DNA from: Aspidapion aeneum
Lineage: Eukaryota; Arthropoda; Insecta; Coleoptera; Brentidae
Assembly: GCA_963576565.1 (NCBI GenBank)
Contig: OY755047.1
Span: 6,232,931 to 6,296,930 of the forward strand
Length of the DNA stretch: 64,000 nt
Direction: 5' to 3'
In this document: positions 11,077-21,348 of the stretch, piece after piece
Position numbering within the stretch: the first letter of the stretch is position 1
Layout of the letters: each line of letters opens with the position of its first letter
Position numbers and translations under genes: made by a program
Notes under the pieces: generated by a model
Told to the model about the DNA's origin: nothing
The model's input: only the letters and a program-made list of their open reading frames with translations
The model's database searches: none

Positions 11077-11881
11077 GCCAACTGTTACATTTGACATTGA
11101 CATTGATGTATTTGACTTTGTCATCTGTGTTTGTCACATTCGCTTCTGCTTTAAATTTAATTTTATTGTGAGCCAGGGCTATCAAAATGGACGGGCCACG
11201 ATCCTCCACTTTGTTGACGTCACATCCGGGGCTGATTTTTTTTTGATGGTCACGTTACGACACAGCTGATTGTCTTTAAAATATTGAAGTTGGAATGACG
11301 GTTCATGGATATTTGTTTTTTTTTTTAAATAAAGCCGTTTTTGAGTCTGTTTTTACTTTATTCTGGCAGAACAATTTTTTTTAAATGTATAGTAAGCCCT
11401 AATTTTTCATAGCCGCTTCATTAGCTCACACAAAAATTAAGTTTAAAGGAGAAGCGAATGTGACAATCACATATGACAAAGTCAAATACATGTCAAATAT
11501 AACAGTTGGCATGTGGTACATGGCGGGTAATTTGAATTCAAAATAAGGAATGCTAAATCTTGAAGATTTTAATCTTTTAATCATGTTGCTTCCTTACAAA
11601 CCTTTGGTGGAATATCGGGATGGTGTCTGAGAATATTTCACTGAAATTTTGCGGAAATCTGTAGTGCCATTTGAAAATATCATAAAAAAACCTCTGACCT
11701 CCCATAAGACCCAATGTAAAATTCAGCCCCGGGAGAACAGCTGATTTTTTCAGGGTCGTGGCCTCTATTTTTGTGTTGGCCTTGGCCAACTGTTACATTT
11801 GACATTGACATTGATGTATTTGACTTTGTCATCTGTGTTTGTCACATTCGCTTCTGCTTTAAATTTAATTTTATTGTGAGC
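11077..11881. repeat. Perfect 97-bp direct duplication flanking copy B
   Basis: 11077-11173 and 11785-11881 are identical over all 97 bases (begin GCCAACTGTTACATTTGACA, end ATTGTGAGC). They exactly flank the 611-bp family D copy B. The pre-insertion sequence can be read in copies A and B themselves, where this segment occurs once. Confidence 0.9.
11174..11784 (+). mobile_element. Family D element, copy B (611 bp)
   Basis: Starts CAGGGCTATCAAAATGGACG and ends GAGGCC..GTTGGCCTT. Almost identical to copy A in reverse orientation, so A and B together form ~0.61-kb inverted repeats separated by ~0.62 kb and could fold back on each other. Confidence 0.75.
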
Positions 11882-11985
11882 TAATGAAGCGGCTCTGAAA
11901 AATTAAGGGTTACTATACATTAAAAAAAAAATTGTTCTGCAAGAATTTAGTAAAAACAATGTCAAAACCTGATTTATTTTCTAGC

Positions 11986-12650
11986 TAGGCTGTTTCTTAC
12001 CATCAAAAAAGTGGAAATGTGGGCAGATATTCCCACGAAACTGTACAAGATAAAGATGAAGGTTGCTATAAAGACGGAAATATACTTTTCTCGACGCATT
12101 CTCAAACCTGGTTGAAAAGCATCTAAAACAAATTGTTGCTAAAAAATTGAAGTTTTAACACTAAGTATTAATATATGGGTCACTTCGTTCGTGCCCTCAG
12201 ATGCACCGTAAGTACTTAACCGCGATTATGGGTGTAATCGCGATTAAGTCCTTGTTGCTCACATACAAAACAACAAAGAAAGAGAATGGATTAGTTAAGC
12301 CTTCTTTCAAAATTTCACAGATCATTTTAAAAAATTGGCTTTTTTTGGTTACATTAGATTTTTGTACTTTTGCAGTAGCGCACCCAGGAATATGTCTTGA
12401 GTTCGTATTTAATTTTATTTATAGCCCATCACACCGACTTTTTTTTTCGTTACTTAGCCTAAAGTGTTCCTTATTAACGCTTAAGCTATGAAACCGAAAA
12501 ATAAGTCGGTGAGATAGGCCCTTAATGCTTTTATTTTTTTATTTATGATACATGTGGAAAAAATACCTAAAAAATTATTAGGTTTGAGGGACTCGGGTTT
12601 AATCCTTCTACCCCTGGGTGCGCCATTGGTATACTCCTTAGAGTCCCTGT
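11986..12650. other. No gene; family C MITE fragments
   Basis: Contains a family C MITE at ~12372-12632 interrupted by a small hairpin segment (CCATCACACCGACTT at ~12425 and its inverse near 12507). The rest is AT-rich sequence without recognisable content. Confidence 0.45.
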
Positions 12651-12651
12651 A

Positions 12652-13981
12652 CAGCGTGTCCCATTTTCGATGGGATTAAATGGAAACTCGGTTATTATTA
12701 AAGATATTGATTTTCTGATTGCACCTTACCGTGCTCTTTTTTTGAGTCCTTAAAAATGATGTAATCAGATTTTTGCTATACCCCGTAGTTTCGCTAATAC
12801 AGGGAGTTTTTGAAAAAATTGTATTTTTAATAATCCCTTGTATCTCGCTTATTTTGCGAGATATTTTTATTCTTTAAAAACCTTTTCATGGCAACTTTTT
12901 TACAAGAAAATAATGAAGTTGTCAACTTTTTAAAATATTGTTTAGTTTTTGAGATATGGTATTTATCATAAAAAAATTAAATACGGACATGGATTTTTTT
13001 ATTATTATTTTGATTGGTTTCATGCTACTATTATCATAAAATAATAAAAATTTTAAAAAATTTTGTTTTAAGGTAAAAAAAAATATATTTAAAAAAAAAA
13101 TTATCCGAACCTGGTTATTTCCAACATAAATAAAAATTAAAAATTGCTAGTTAAACAATTTTTAGTTTAACTGTTTTGATACTTAGCATATTAAAATGGT
13201 TTTACGTTAATTTACAGATTTATTTGAAACAAAGTCTACGAAAAATACAAAAAATAACTAATTTTTCAAAATCTGGATATGGTCGATGACAAGTAAAATG
13301 ACAATGTCAATTTCACGCTTTTGTTTTGTAAATTTCACGACCTTCTGTGCTACCATTAAATAATTAGTATATTATTTTTGTAACTTTTTAACGTTTTTTG
13401 CTTTATTTATAAATCTTTTAATTATCTTTTCAAACAAAACAGATAAACTAAAAATCGTTCAACTAGTGTGTCTTGCAATTTTTAATTTATAATTATGTTG
13501 GAAATTTCCAGATTCGGACTATAATTTTTTTTTTCAAATATAAAATAGTTTTTTTTTAACCTTAAATCAAAAAAAATATTAAAGTTTTATCATTTTAAGG
13601 TAATAATAGCATAGAACCAATCAAAATAGTAATAAAAAAATCCAGGTCCGTATTTAATTTTTTAATGATAAATACCATATCTCAAAAACTAAACAATATT
13701 TTTAAAAAATTGACGTCATTATTTTGCTCTAAAAAAGTTGCCATAGAAAGGTTTTTACAGAATTAAAATATCTTGCAAAATAAGCGAGATACAAGGAATT
13801 CATTAAAATGCAATTTTTTCAAAAATTCCCTGTATTAGCGAAACCACGGGGTATAGCAAAAATCTGATTACACCATTTTTAAGGGCTCCAAAAAAGAGCA
13901 CGGTAAGGTGCAATCAGAAAATCGATATCTTTAATAATAACCGAGTTTCACATTTAATCCCATCGAAAATGGGACACGCTG
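12652..13981. mobile_element. 1.33-kb foldback with TA TSD (mariner-like non-autonomous)
   Basis: Both ends read CAGCGTGTCCCATTTTCGAT inward and are flanked by TA (12650-12651, 13982-13983). The inverted arms extend ~560 bp each, leaving a small centre. TA target duplications fit the Tc1/mariner superfamily. A second copy, entering from the N gap, occupies ~36334-37138 and also ends at TA. No transposase is present. Confidence 0.8.
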
Positions 13982-14267
13982 TATGTATGATATGTCATAA
14001 TACAGGGTCTTTAGACCTACCTAGAGGCTGGTAATAAAACTGCCGATCCTGCAGCTGGTTCTCTATGGATATTATAGCTTCACATTTGAAAACTAAAATG
14101 CTCAACTTGCCCATTCCTACTACGTGGGTGAACATCATCCCTATTTGGCTCACCTCAAAAATAAAAACTATAAAGAAACAGTTTATGCCAAAAAGAAATT
14201 TTATTAAATATAAAAGTTACAGGTTCCCTCCCCAAAATCGAGCATAGCAAACCGTTATAGTTATTAA

Positions 14268-14392
14268 CCTAACAAGTGCGGAAAATGGTACTTTTCCGCA
14301 CGCGACCGCAGTTGCACGAACGACGCGGAGCGGAGTTCGGGCAAGCCGGCAAGGATGGAAAAGACAGTTTCCGCAAGAGTTAGGTACAATGT
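14268..14392. repeat. GTGCGG palindrome cassette (125 bp)
   Basis: Bounded by CCTAACAAGTGCGGAAAA and CAAGAGTTAGG. The GC-rich centre (GTTGCACGAACGACGCGGAG..GGAGTTCGGGCAAGC) recurs inverted in the cassette at 17363-17480. Strong GC contrast with surroundings. Confidence 0.6.
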
Positions 14393-15285
14393 TTTTCCTA
14401 CAAGTGTTTTTGTCCATTTTCTTTATCAAAAACACATGTTTTAATTCGCAAAGATTCTATAATAATGCTAGAAAATGATACATAAGATAGAATAGTTACA
14501 TAAATCATTTATTTAGTCCTAAATATATTCATTTTTCACAAAACAAAAATTGTCCGGAAAAGTTACTTTTTCCGCACGACTTTTTTACTTTTCCAGACGA
14601 TTTTTTTATGCCCGAAAAAATAATGAAAGAAAAAATAAGAAACTTTATGTAAAAAACATTTAATTAACAATAACGAAAAAGTTAACGATGGTAAATATTA
14701 AAATTGCAAGTGCACTTTGTGTTTGTTGCATGCTGCAATATAGCAGATGCTGCAACATCTTAAAGAGCGTCGTTTCTTAATTTGATTGGTTGATGTTTAC
14801 TACTGAGAATTACTAGTGTAGTATATGGAGGAAGGTATATTGGTCTGTACAGGCTGTAACACATTACAGGATTCTTCCTTCGGTGTTTTTAGTAGCATCG
14901 GTACAGCAGCACTTCTTGAAAATGAAACTTGTGTGTAAAAGGACGGGTTTTCATTTGGAAACGATTGTGAACAGGAGGATTCTTGTATTTTGGACGTCCG
15001 GAAAAGTAAAAATGGTGCGGAAAAGTTACTTTTCCGCATGCTCGTAGGAAAATATTATTTATCACACATTTAATAATCGTCAGATGCTGATGCCAAAAGT
15101 GACAAACCAACCAAACCCTGTCTTACCATAGCTTGGGTGTCTCCTAAAGCGCCCTGAAAGGCCATCAGTTCAAAAAGAAAAAAAGTGAAAGATGTTAGAA
15201 CGAGACAGAACTTCCAGATGTTGTAAAAAAATTTGATGATCTGAAAAAAAAAATTAAAATAAAAATGATAGATCTGTCACCTTCC
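14393..15285. other. No gene; scattered GTGCGGAAAAG motifs
   Basis: Several TTCCGCAC/GTGCGGAAAAG motifs occur (~14569, 15015-15039). No ORF shows codon structure or splice context supporting a gene. Confidence 0.4.
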
Positions 15286-15928
15286 ATTGGCACAATTCAA
15301 GTATGAAATACACACTATATCATCATTGAAAACAGTATTTGTAAAGATCTCAGAAACGTAGGCTCCTACAAAGATTTTAGTAATAACATAAATTATTTAT
15401 TGAAAAAAATATGTTTTACTATAATCCGGAAACCGAAGAAATTATAGTTCAGGCCCTACATCCGAGATTTAAGTGATATGCTGCGTTTAATGATAGAAGC
15501 AACGAACATTTTACGAAAGGAAAATACCCCCAACCCTGGCAGGGGGGTGGTTCTTCCCCTTAAATGTGCTTTTTGATAGTTTTTTGCTAACAACTCGAAA
15601 ACAGTCAACTTATCAAAAAATCTCGTGGAGATCATTTTTCAAGCGGATACAATTTCCTTTTCAACGATGTACCTTAGTACCCTCTAACGGCAGTGGTACA
15701 CATTCCATTGGCGTACGAAAAAAGGGGAAAATTTTTAAAATATTTTTTTTTAATATTTTTTGTGGTATTTTTAACACCATTTTTTCCTTAAAATTTTTTT
15801 TTGTCAAAAGACTATTGTATATAGTCAAACAGAGCTGTCAGGTACTTCAAGTACAGCACTTGAAATTGTACTTGAAGTACTTACAAGTTCTTCAAGTACT
15901 GTACTTAAAGTACATCTACAATCTGGTA

Positions 15929-16113
15929 CAGTCGAACCTCTATAACTCGAACTCAAAGGGACAACCAAAACAGTTCGAGTTATGGAGAGTTCGAGTTATA
16001 GAAATTCGAATTAAAGAGGTTAAAATACATATAAAAAATGCAGGAACCACTTAAAAGGTTCGAGTTATAGAGAGGTTCGAGTTATAGAGGTTCGAGTTAG
16101 AGAGGTTCGACTG
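15929..16113. mobile_element. Pogo/Tigger-like MITE, 185 bp, TA TSD
   Basis: Ends CAGTCGAACCTCTATAACTC and its inverse are flanked by TA on both sides (15927-15928, 16114-16115). GAGTTATAGAG motifs recur internally. The CAGT-GAACCTC--TAA start is typical of pogo/Tigger TIRs. Confidence 0.75.
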
Positions 16114-16429
16114 TAATTGTACTTGGTACTTGAAGTACTTTTAACAAGGTACTTGGAAATGTACTTGATTTTGTCAAGTAAAGTCAACTTCACGTACAGT
16201 CAAAGCACTTCAAGTACATTCGAAGTACTTCAAATACATTAAAAGTACTTCAAGTACAATGAAATATTCTTGAAGTACAATGTAGATATAGGTGAGATAT
16301 AACTTTAATGTGCCGAAGACAAGTGGTAACCTCAGTCTTGCTTTGATAGGTACGTCTTAATTAATTAGGTACACACTTCTCCAAAGATCAATGCCTATAG
16401 GCTTAATTATTTGCACTAAAATATTTTTT

Positions 16430-17034
16430 TTCTATAAGCGTGCGGAAAAGTCCACTTTTCCGCACGCATTTTAGTGTGGAAAGTGCCACTTTTCCGCACT
16501 AGTGCGGAAAAATATTTTTCCGCACTAGTGCGGAAAAGTAAATTTGTTACGATTTTGAGGTGTTCTATAACATTTAGACCGTTCAAAATACATTTGTATC
16601 TTTTCTAGCACACGAAATATCCTAAAAATATTCAAATTCACTAAAATTCTGCTATATTTTCAATATTTTCGATAAAAAAAAGTTTTCAGTAAAATAGGTT
16701 CAAATTATAAGTTTTAAACCTCCCCGGTATAAATATCGTCATTGTCAATGTCAAACAACAATGAACACTAGTGGTTTTAGATTTGGCATCTTAAATCACC
16801 ATAGCAACAAAGTACAAACAAACTGTCAAAACAAAGCCAATTTTGCAGATACAAGCGTCTTTTGAATTTTTCAAACAAAAAAATCAGATTTTCAATGGAT
16901 TCTTCGGACGAAGATCTACCCCAGTCAGTTCTAGAAGCCGCTAGAATGTGAATAATAATAATTGATTTGATTAAAACGTTTTGAATATAAATAATTTTCT
17001 GATTAATTTTTAGTTTTTTCCTCACGCTTATAGA
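16430..17034 (+). mobile_element. GTGCGG palindrome element carrying exon 1 plus intron
   Basis: TIRs TTCTATAAGCGTGCGG and CCTCACGCTTATAGAA. The left part has three adjoining GTGCGGAAAAG/CTTTTCCGCAC palindromes (16440-16540). Internally it keeps what looks like a 5' UTR, a short coding start at 16895 and a GT-AG intron. A near-identical copy is at 29097-29683; a diverged one at 6592-7060. Confidence 0.7.
16895..16951 (+). CDS. Short conserved first exon MDSSDEDLPQSVLEAARM
   Basis: ATG at 16895 opens 18 codons, acidic then amphipathic (MDSSDEDLPQSVLEAARM), then TGA. The stop falls in a likely splice donor (AT|GTGAAT), and a branch-like CTGATTAAT followed by TTTTTAG at ~17013 could be the acceptor, so this reads as exon 1 plus intron 1 of a parent gene kept in a deleted element. 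The copy at 29543-29599 differs by one residue (R17 to G). From memory, similar acidic starts occur in insect tyrosine-recombinase-like element proteins, but nothing downstream is left to confirm this. Confidence 0.4.
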   Translation: MDSSDEDLPQSVLEAARM

Positions 17035-17044
17035 AAAAATAGTG

Positions 17045-17118
17045 TACCTAACTCGTGCGTAAAGTGTCTTTTCCGCACTTGATTGCTGGCCGGAAAAGAG
17101 GCACTTTCCGCACTAGTT
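17045..17118. repeat. GTGCGG palindrome cassette (74 bp)
   Basis: CCTAACTCGTGCGTAAAG on the left and CTTTCCGCACTAGTTAGG on the right, with a minimal centre (TTGATTGCTGGCC). The shortest form of the cassette. Confidence 0.6.
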
Positions 17119-17362
17119 AGGTAAACTACTATTTCCTACTTGCGTGCGTAAAAGTGCACTTTTACGCACGCATTAGCGTGCGGAAAGTTGAACTTTCCGC
17201 ACGCCGTGAATTTTAGGCCTAATTAGACTTATTGACCCATTTATAAACTCAATTAAATTAAAAATGAAAACAGAATTTGTTTTTTGCTGTTTTAATGTAA
17301 AAAATACCAAATATATTAAAATGTGAAACCAAGCTTTTTATGCAACTAGGAAAAATTTTGTA

Positions 17363-17480
17363 GCTAACTCTTGCGGAAAGTGCCTTTTCCGCCCTTGACG
17401 GCGTGCCCAAACTCCGCAAAGCGTCGTTCGGGCAACTGCCTTCGCGTGCCTAAAAGTATCACTTTCCGCACTAGTTAGGT
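17363..17480. repeat. GTGCGG palindrome cassette (118 bp)
   Basis: Left GCTAACTCTTGCGGAAAG, right CTTTCCGCACTAGTTAGG. The centre forms its own stem (GCCCAAACTCCGC..GTTCGGGCAA), shared inverted with 14268-14392. Confidence 0.6.
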
Positions 17481-17849
17481 AAATAACTATTTACATCTTT
17501 GACATTTTTGACGGTTTTTGACAATTTTTGAAATTTTTTGTCATCTTAGAGATTTTTTGAAGTTTTTTTAATAATATTTTTGACTTTTTTGAAATTTTTT
17601 AACATTTTTGACATTTTTGGCATTTTTCTCATTTTTTGAGATATTCAAAGTACCCACTTGAAGTACTTCTATAGTAAAAGTAAAAGACTTGCAGAAAATC
17701 AAGTACTTTTATAATGTACTTGGTACTTGAAGTACATTTGAAAAGAAAATGTACTTAGTACTTCAAGTACTTTTACAAATCTTAATATAGTTGGTACTTG
17801 TACTTGAAGTACTTTCATAATGTACTTGTGACAGCTCTGCAGTCAAATA

Positions 17850-18461
17850 CTTATTAAGCTAGACATATATTTTTTTAAATAGCCGCCTTGAAATTATAGT
17901 CATTGATGCGCTGACTAAAGGTAAAAATCACCCTATATAAAAATCGTAATACGAAAAATCACCCGGTAAAAGAATATAAAAAGAAAACGCCATATGGTGT
18001 ACAGCCATAGACTCAACAAGTGTCCCCTACACAGGCACACACATCTGCTATAAAATAAATATCGATTCTTTGCGGGCCTGTGCCTAAAAAAACACGCATG
18101 CGTAAAGAGGGGAGATAATAATACATCATATAGTGACGTCACAGGCTTCTGGATAGACATCTCCTCGATCATTCTGCGCTCCTGTGAGACCGCGCCGGAT
18201 TTCTGGACGCGGATTTTTAACTCCTTCGTTCTGACGTCACATACGTCACTTCCACGCTATATGTCTGTGGGATATATGTGCCCGTGGGTGAGAAAAGACT
18301 CAAAAGGAAATAGTTCCAGATGTAGAGGAAGGCGGATTTTTGAGTGGGATCTACGGGTAATAAAAGCAAGAGTTTGGAGGAGCGTTGGAGATGGATCAAA
18401 ATGGAAGGAAATTGTTATAAAGGCAAAAATCCTTGAGAAGATAAGCTGATATAAATAACAG
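17850..18461. other. Unassigned sequence, possibly low copy
   Basis: Higher GC than its surroundings at 18060-18400, with TGACGTCA-type sites at 18133 and 18233. No ORF with convincing codon structure. I could not match it to any repeat in the window. Confidence 0.3.
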
Positions 18462-19488
18462 TGGCGCATCCAAGAATATGTATTAAGTGGGAGGCCTCTG
18501 GGGGGGATCAAAGCTTCATGTTGTCATATTTTATGCTATTTTAACTGTTTATTCATGAAAAAAATTAAAAATATCCTAAAAAATCTTAGGATTGGGGAGG
18601 GGGGCGCCCCCTCCAGCTGCGCCCATGTGAAGAAGAAAACAAGAAACGCCCTTCTTGAAGAACATAGCAATTAAATAGAGATCATTCAATTAAAATTAAA
18701 TCCTTATTGCTTATTCTTCGAAAATTTTGTGTTTCTATTGTTACTTTTGTGTAGGTATTTTATTATTGCCTTTTATACCTAGCTGTCCTCTAATAAAATT
18801 TGTTTTGGGATTTTCCTAGACAGGATACTTACACATAGGTAGTTATAACATTAAGGATTAAAAAGAATATTACTTTATGGGCAGAGAATAAGTAATTATA
18901 ATTATTTCCTAAAAAGAAAACAAAAAGTTTTTGAGATGGTCCTTTAATAAGTAGGTATATTTTCTTAGATAGGTTGGAAATAAACCCCATTTAAAAATTT
19001 ACAGTAATCGCAAGTAAAAACACTTATTTTTAAACAGTGGCGTCGCGTGCCCTTAAATAGGGGGGGGGGGGGCGTATAACTAAAACCTCCGAACTAAAGA
19101 AAAGTTTACATTTTTCAAATAAATTATGGGTTTTGAAAGGATATTATGGGGTTTGAAAAAAGTGGTCAGGCGCCTCAAAACAGTTTTTGTAACCAGTGGC
19201 GCACCCAGGAATATGTCTTGAGGGGGCCCGAGACCTCATCATGTCGTATTTTATACTATTTTATCTTTTTATTCATGAAATATGTGGAAAATATCTAAAA
19301 AAATCTTAGGCTTAGGGGGGGGGCATGTTATAACTATCTTTCCTCCTCTATACATGTAAAATTAAATTTCAGAGACGTTAGAGAGCTGAGCTTTGGAAGG
19401 CTGAGGAACAATGATAAGGCCATGAAGAAAAATTAAAAAACCTCAAAATTTTAAATAAGGCATTTCAAAAGATTTAAACAATATTCCG
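18462..19488. other. No gene; family C MITEs
   Basis: Family C copies at 18462-18632 and 19193-19330, a G run at 19059-19072 with a GTGGCG-type end at 19038, and AT-rich filler. No coding evidence. Confidence 0.45.
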
Positions 19489-19489
19489 C

Positions 19490-19865
19490 ATATTTTACAA
19501 CTTTAAAAAATAAATAAATTCATAACAAAAACATTTCTTGTAAAAAAAGCCAAGTACGTGAAAACGGTATTCCGTAAAAAGAATTGAGATAAAAGTAAAG
19601 CCAAGTTCTCCAATACAAATTTCAAAATAAAAGGTTATTAGACTCTTGGGCACAGTGCTAAATTGAACATAAAGAAGTTTGGCTGTAATAGCAAAGCGTA
19701 AAAAAACATTCCAAATTAGTAAGAACCTTTCAATTTGAAATTTGTATTGGAGAACTTGGCTTTACTTTTATCTCAATTCTTCTTACGGAATACCATTTTC
19801 GCGTACTTGGCTTTTTTTGTACGTGAAACGTTTTTGTTATGATTTACTTTTTAATATATTTCTGG
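19490..19865. repeat. Foldback with ~145-bp arms
   Basis: 19490-19635 is repeated inverted at 19725-19865; both arms contain GCCAAGTACG (or inverse) and GGAGAACTTGGCTTTAC. The ~90-bp centre is unique. Confidence 0.7.
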
Positions 19866-20880
19866 TTAGGAAATATGTTTATTTAATATCAAAGTCACAA
19901 AAGTGTAACTGCGTATGGCAAGGATCTGGCAAGGACCCTAATTTTCTTTTCTTTCTTTTTCTTTTATTTTCTTTTCTCAGATTTCCCATATATGTATTTA
20001 CATGGTATTTACCCGTTTTTAATTTTTTGCGACGTTGGCGCAACATTAGAGGTAGACGCCGCGCGGCGCCTTCAATTGCGTCGTCCCGACGCTTCTCAAA
20101 AGCGTCGCGTCGCCGTCTCCTAATTCGACGCTTCTCTTATCAGGAACTCAAAACAATTCGCTAATACAATATTATAAATTTCGATTTCTAATTTTAGGGT
20201 GTTGATATACGTATGACAATTAAAAATAGGGGAACGCGTGCCAAGCGAGAGCCGGCCAACGCGTCGGGCACGCGACGAGTTGCACATCTGCTAAATTAAA
20301 ACTTTATTTCCTCCTGAACAATTTTGCTTTCCTGATAATTTTTTTCGGGTTTTGAGGTGCAAACTGGACAATATGAGGAAGAGAGAGGGATTTGAGGGTA
20401 CTGGGAGTTTGAGGAGTGGAAAAAAGTCCTCCTTTGAGGGGTTTTCCTCGGATTGTGATCTTTTTTTTCCGAAATCGCCTCAAACAACTCATATTAGTTG
20501 TTAAGTGGTCAACCCGGGTCAACCTCAATACTCTCCCATACTTCCTCAAATTTTGATCGCCAAACGTTAGAAATCGACTCCCCAATCATAACATATTTTC
20601 AAAAACTACTTCTTAGTCTCAAGAATTGCCTTCCTTCCTCGGTTTTCTTCTACTAGGGTACATTAAACAAAGAGGACAAACGTCTAAGCCCCACGCCATC
20701 CATTATTCAGAATCATATAACTTAAGACATTCTACGAAGTGAGTTGGAATAGTTGCTCTCTTTGTCAGATACATCGTACGTTCCGACTCTTTAGCCATCC
20801 CAACCCAGTCGAGTAACAAAAATCACAAAATAACTAAAATCTACTCCTGCCAGCTTCAACGTAAAAAGAATTTCCTAGTG
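19866..20880. other. No gene assigned; GC-rich GACGC patch
   Basis: 20029-20160 is unusually GC-rich with repeated GACGC/GCGTC, a composition also seen at 28765-28865. ORFs across both patches are rich in Arg and arise from the motif. The remainder up to the sqd 5' region shows nothing recognisable. Confidence 0.35.
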
Positions 20881-21348
20881 GCGCCCTCTAGCTTGGTGCA
20901 CTTGGTTAGGCGCTGTCTTTATTTCTTACGTTAAACCGGCGTGAAATAGAGAGTAGACCGAATAAGTATTCCAAGTGAAACGAACGGGGAATAAATAAGT
21001 GAATCGACCCAGCTTGGGTGAGTTGGATCGGGTGTCCTTGTTTGGCACACGTAAAGTTCAAGAGATAGCGATAACCCGAGTGTCTTTACTAGTTTTGTAA
21101 ACTAATTAAGTTACTCCACCCTACTTGAGTGAGTAGGTTTAGTAACTTCTTTATCTAACACATGTTATATTTAAGAGATAGCTCTGTGAACGGATAGAGA
21201 CCAAGTGGATAACCCTCGATAACCGATCGCAATCGTTCTCAGTTACGAAAGCGACGCCGGAAAAGCAGTTGGTTGGTGATTGCCCTCGTGTGTCCGTCTC
21301 TCGTGTTAATAAAGACCGTGCAAAAAAAGCCGCAAATCGCCGCGAAAA
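20881..21348 (+). promoter_or_regulatory. Probable sqd 5' UTR/promoter region
   Basis: Single-copy-looking sequence of balanced composition precedes the sqd ATG. A degenerate ~125-bp direct repeat is visible: CTTGRGTGAGT...AAGAGATAGC near 21013-21070 and 21124-21184. No TATA box or initiator can be assigned with confidence. The bases before the ATG (GCGAAAAATGG) are a reasonable insect start context. Confidence 0.35.

Larger units (their letters stand above)
10836..11985. mobile_element. Family D element, copy C, split by copy B
   Basis: A partial third copy runs 10836-11173 and resumes through 11785-11985. Between the two parts sits copy B (11174-11784). A segment of 97 bp is present on both sides of the insert (see its own entry). 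Confidence 0.7.
15830..17839. mobile_element. hAT-like element with CAAGTAC repeats, 2.0 kb
   Basis: TIRs CAGAGCTGTCA (15830-15840) and TGACAGCTCTG (17829-17839) are perfect over 11 bp. The flanks TAGTCAAA and CAGTCAAA match in 7 of 8 positions, consistent with an aged 8-bp TSD. Subterminal zones (15840-16270 and 17640-17830) are packed with the palindromic motif GTACTTGAAGTAC. Nested inside: a TA-flanked pogo-like MITE (15929-16113), a GTGCGG-family element (16430-17034) and two palindrome cassettes. No transposase seen. Confidence 0.75.
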
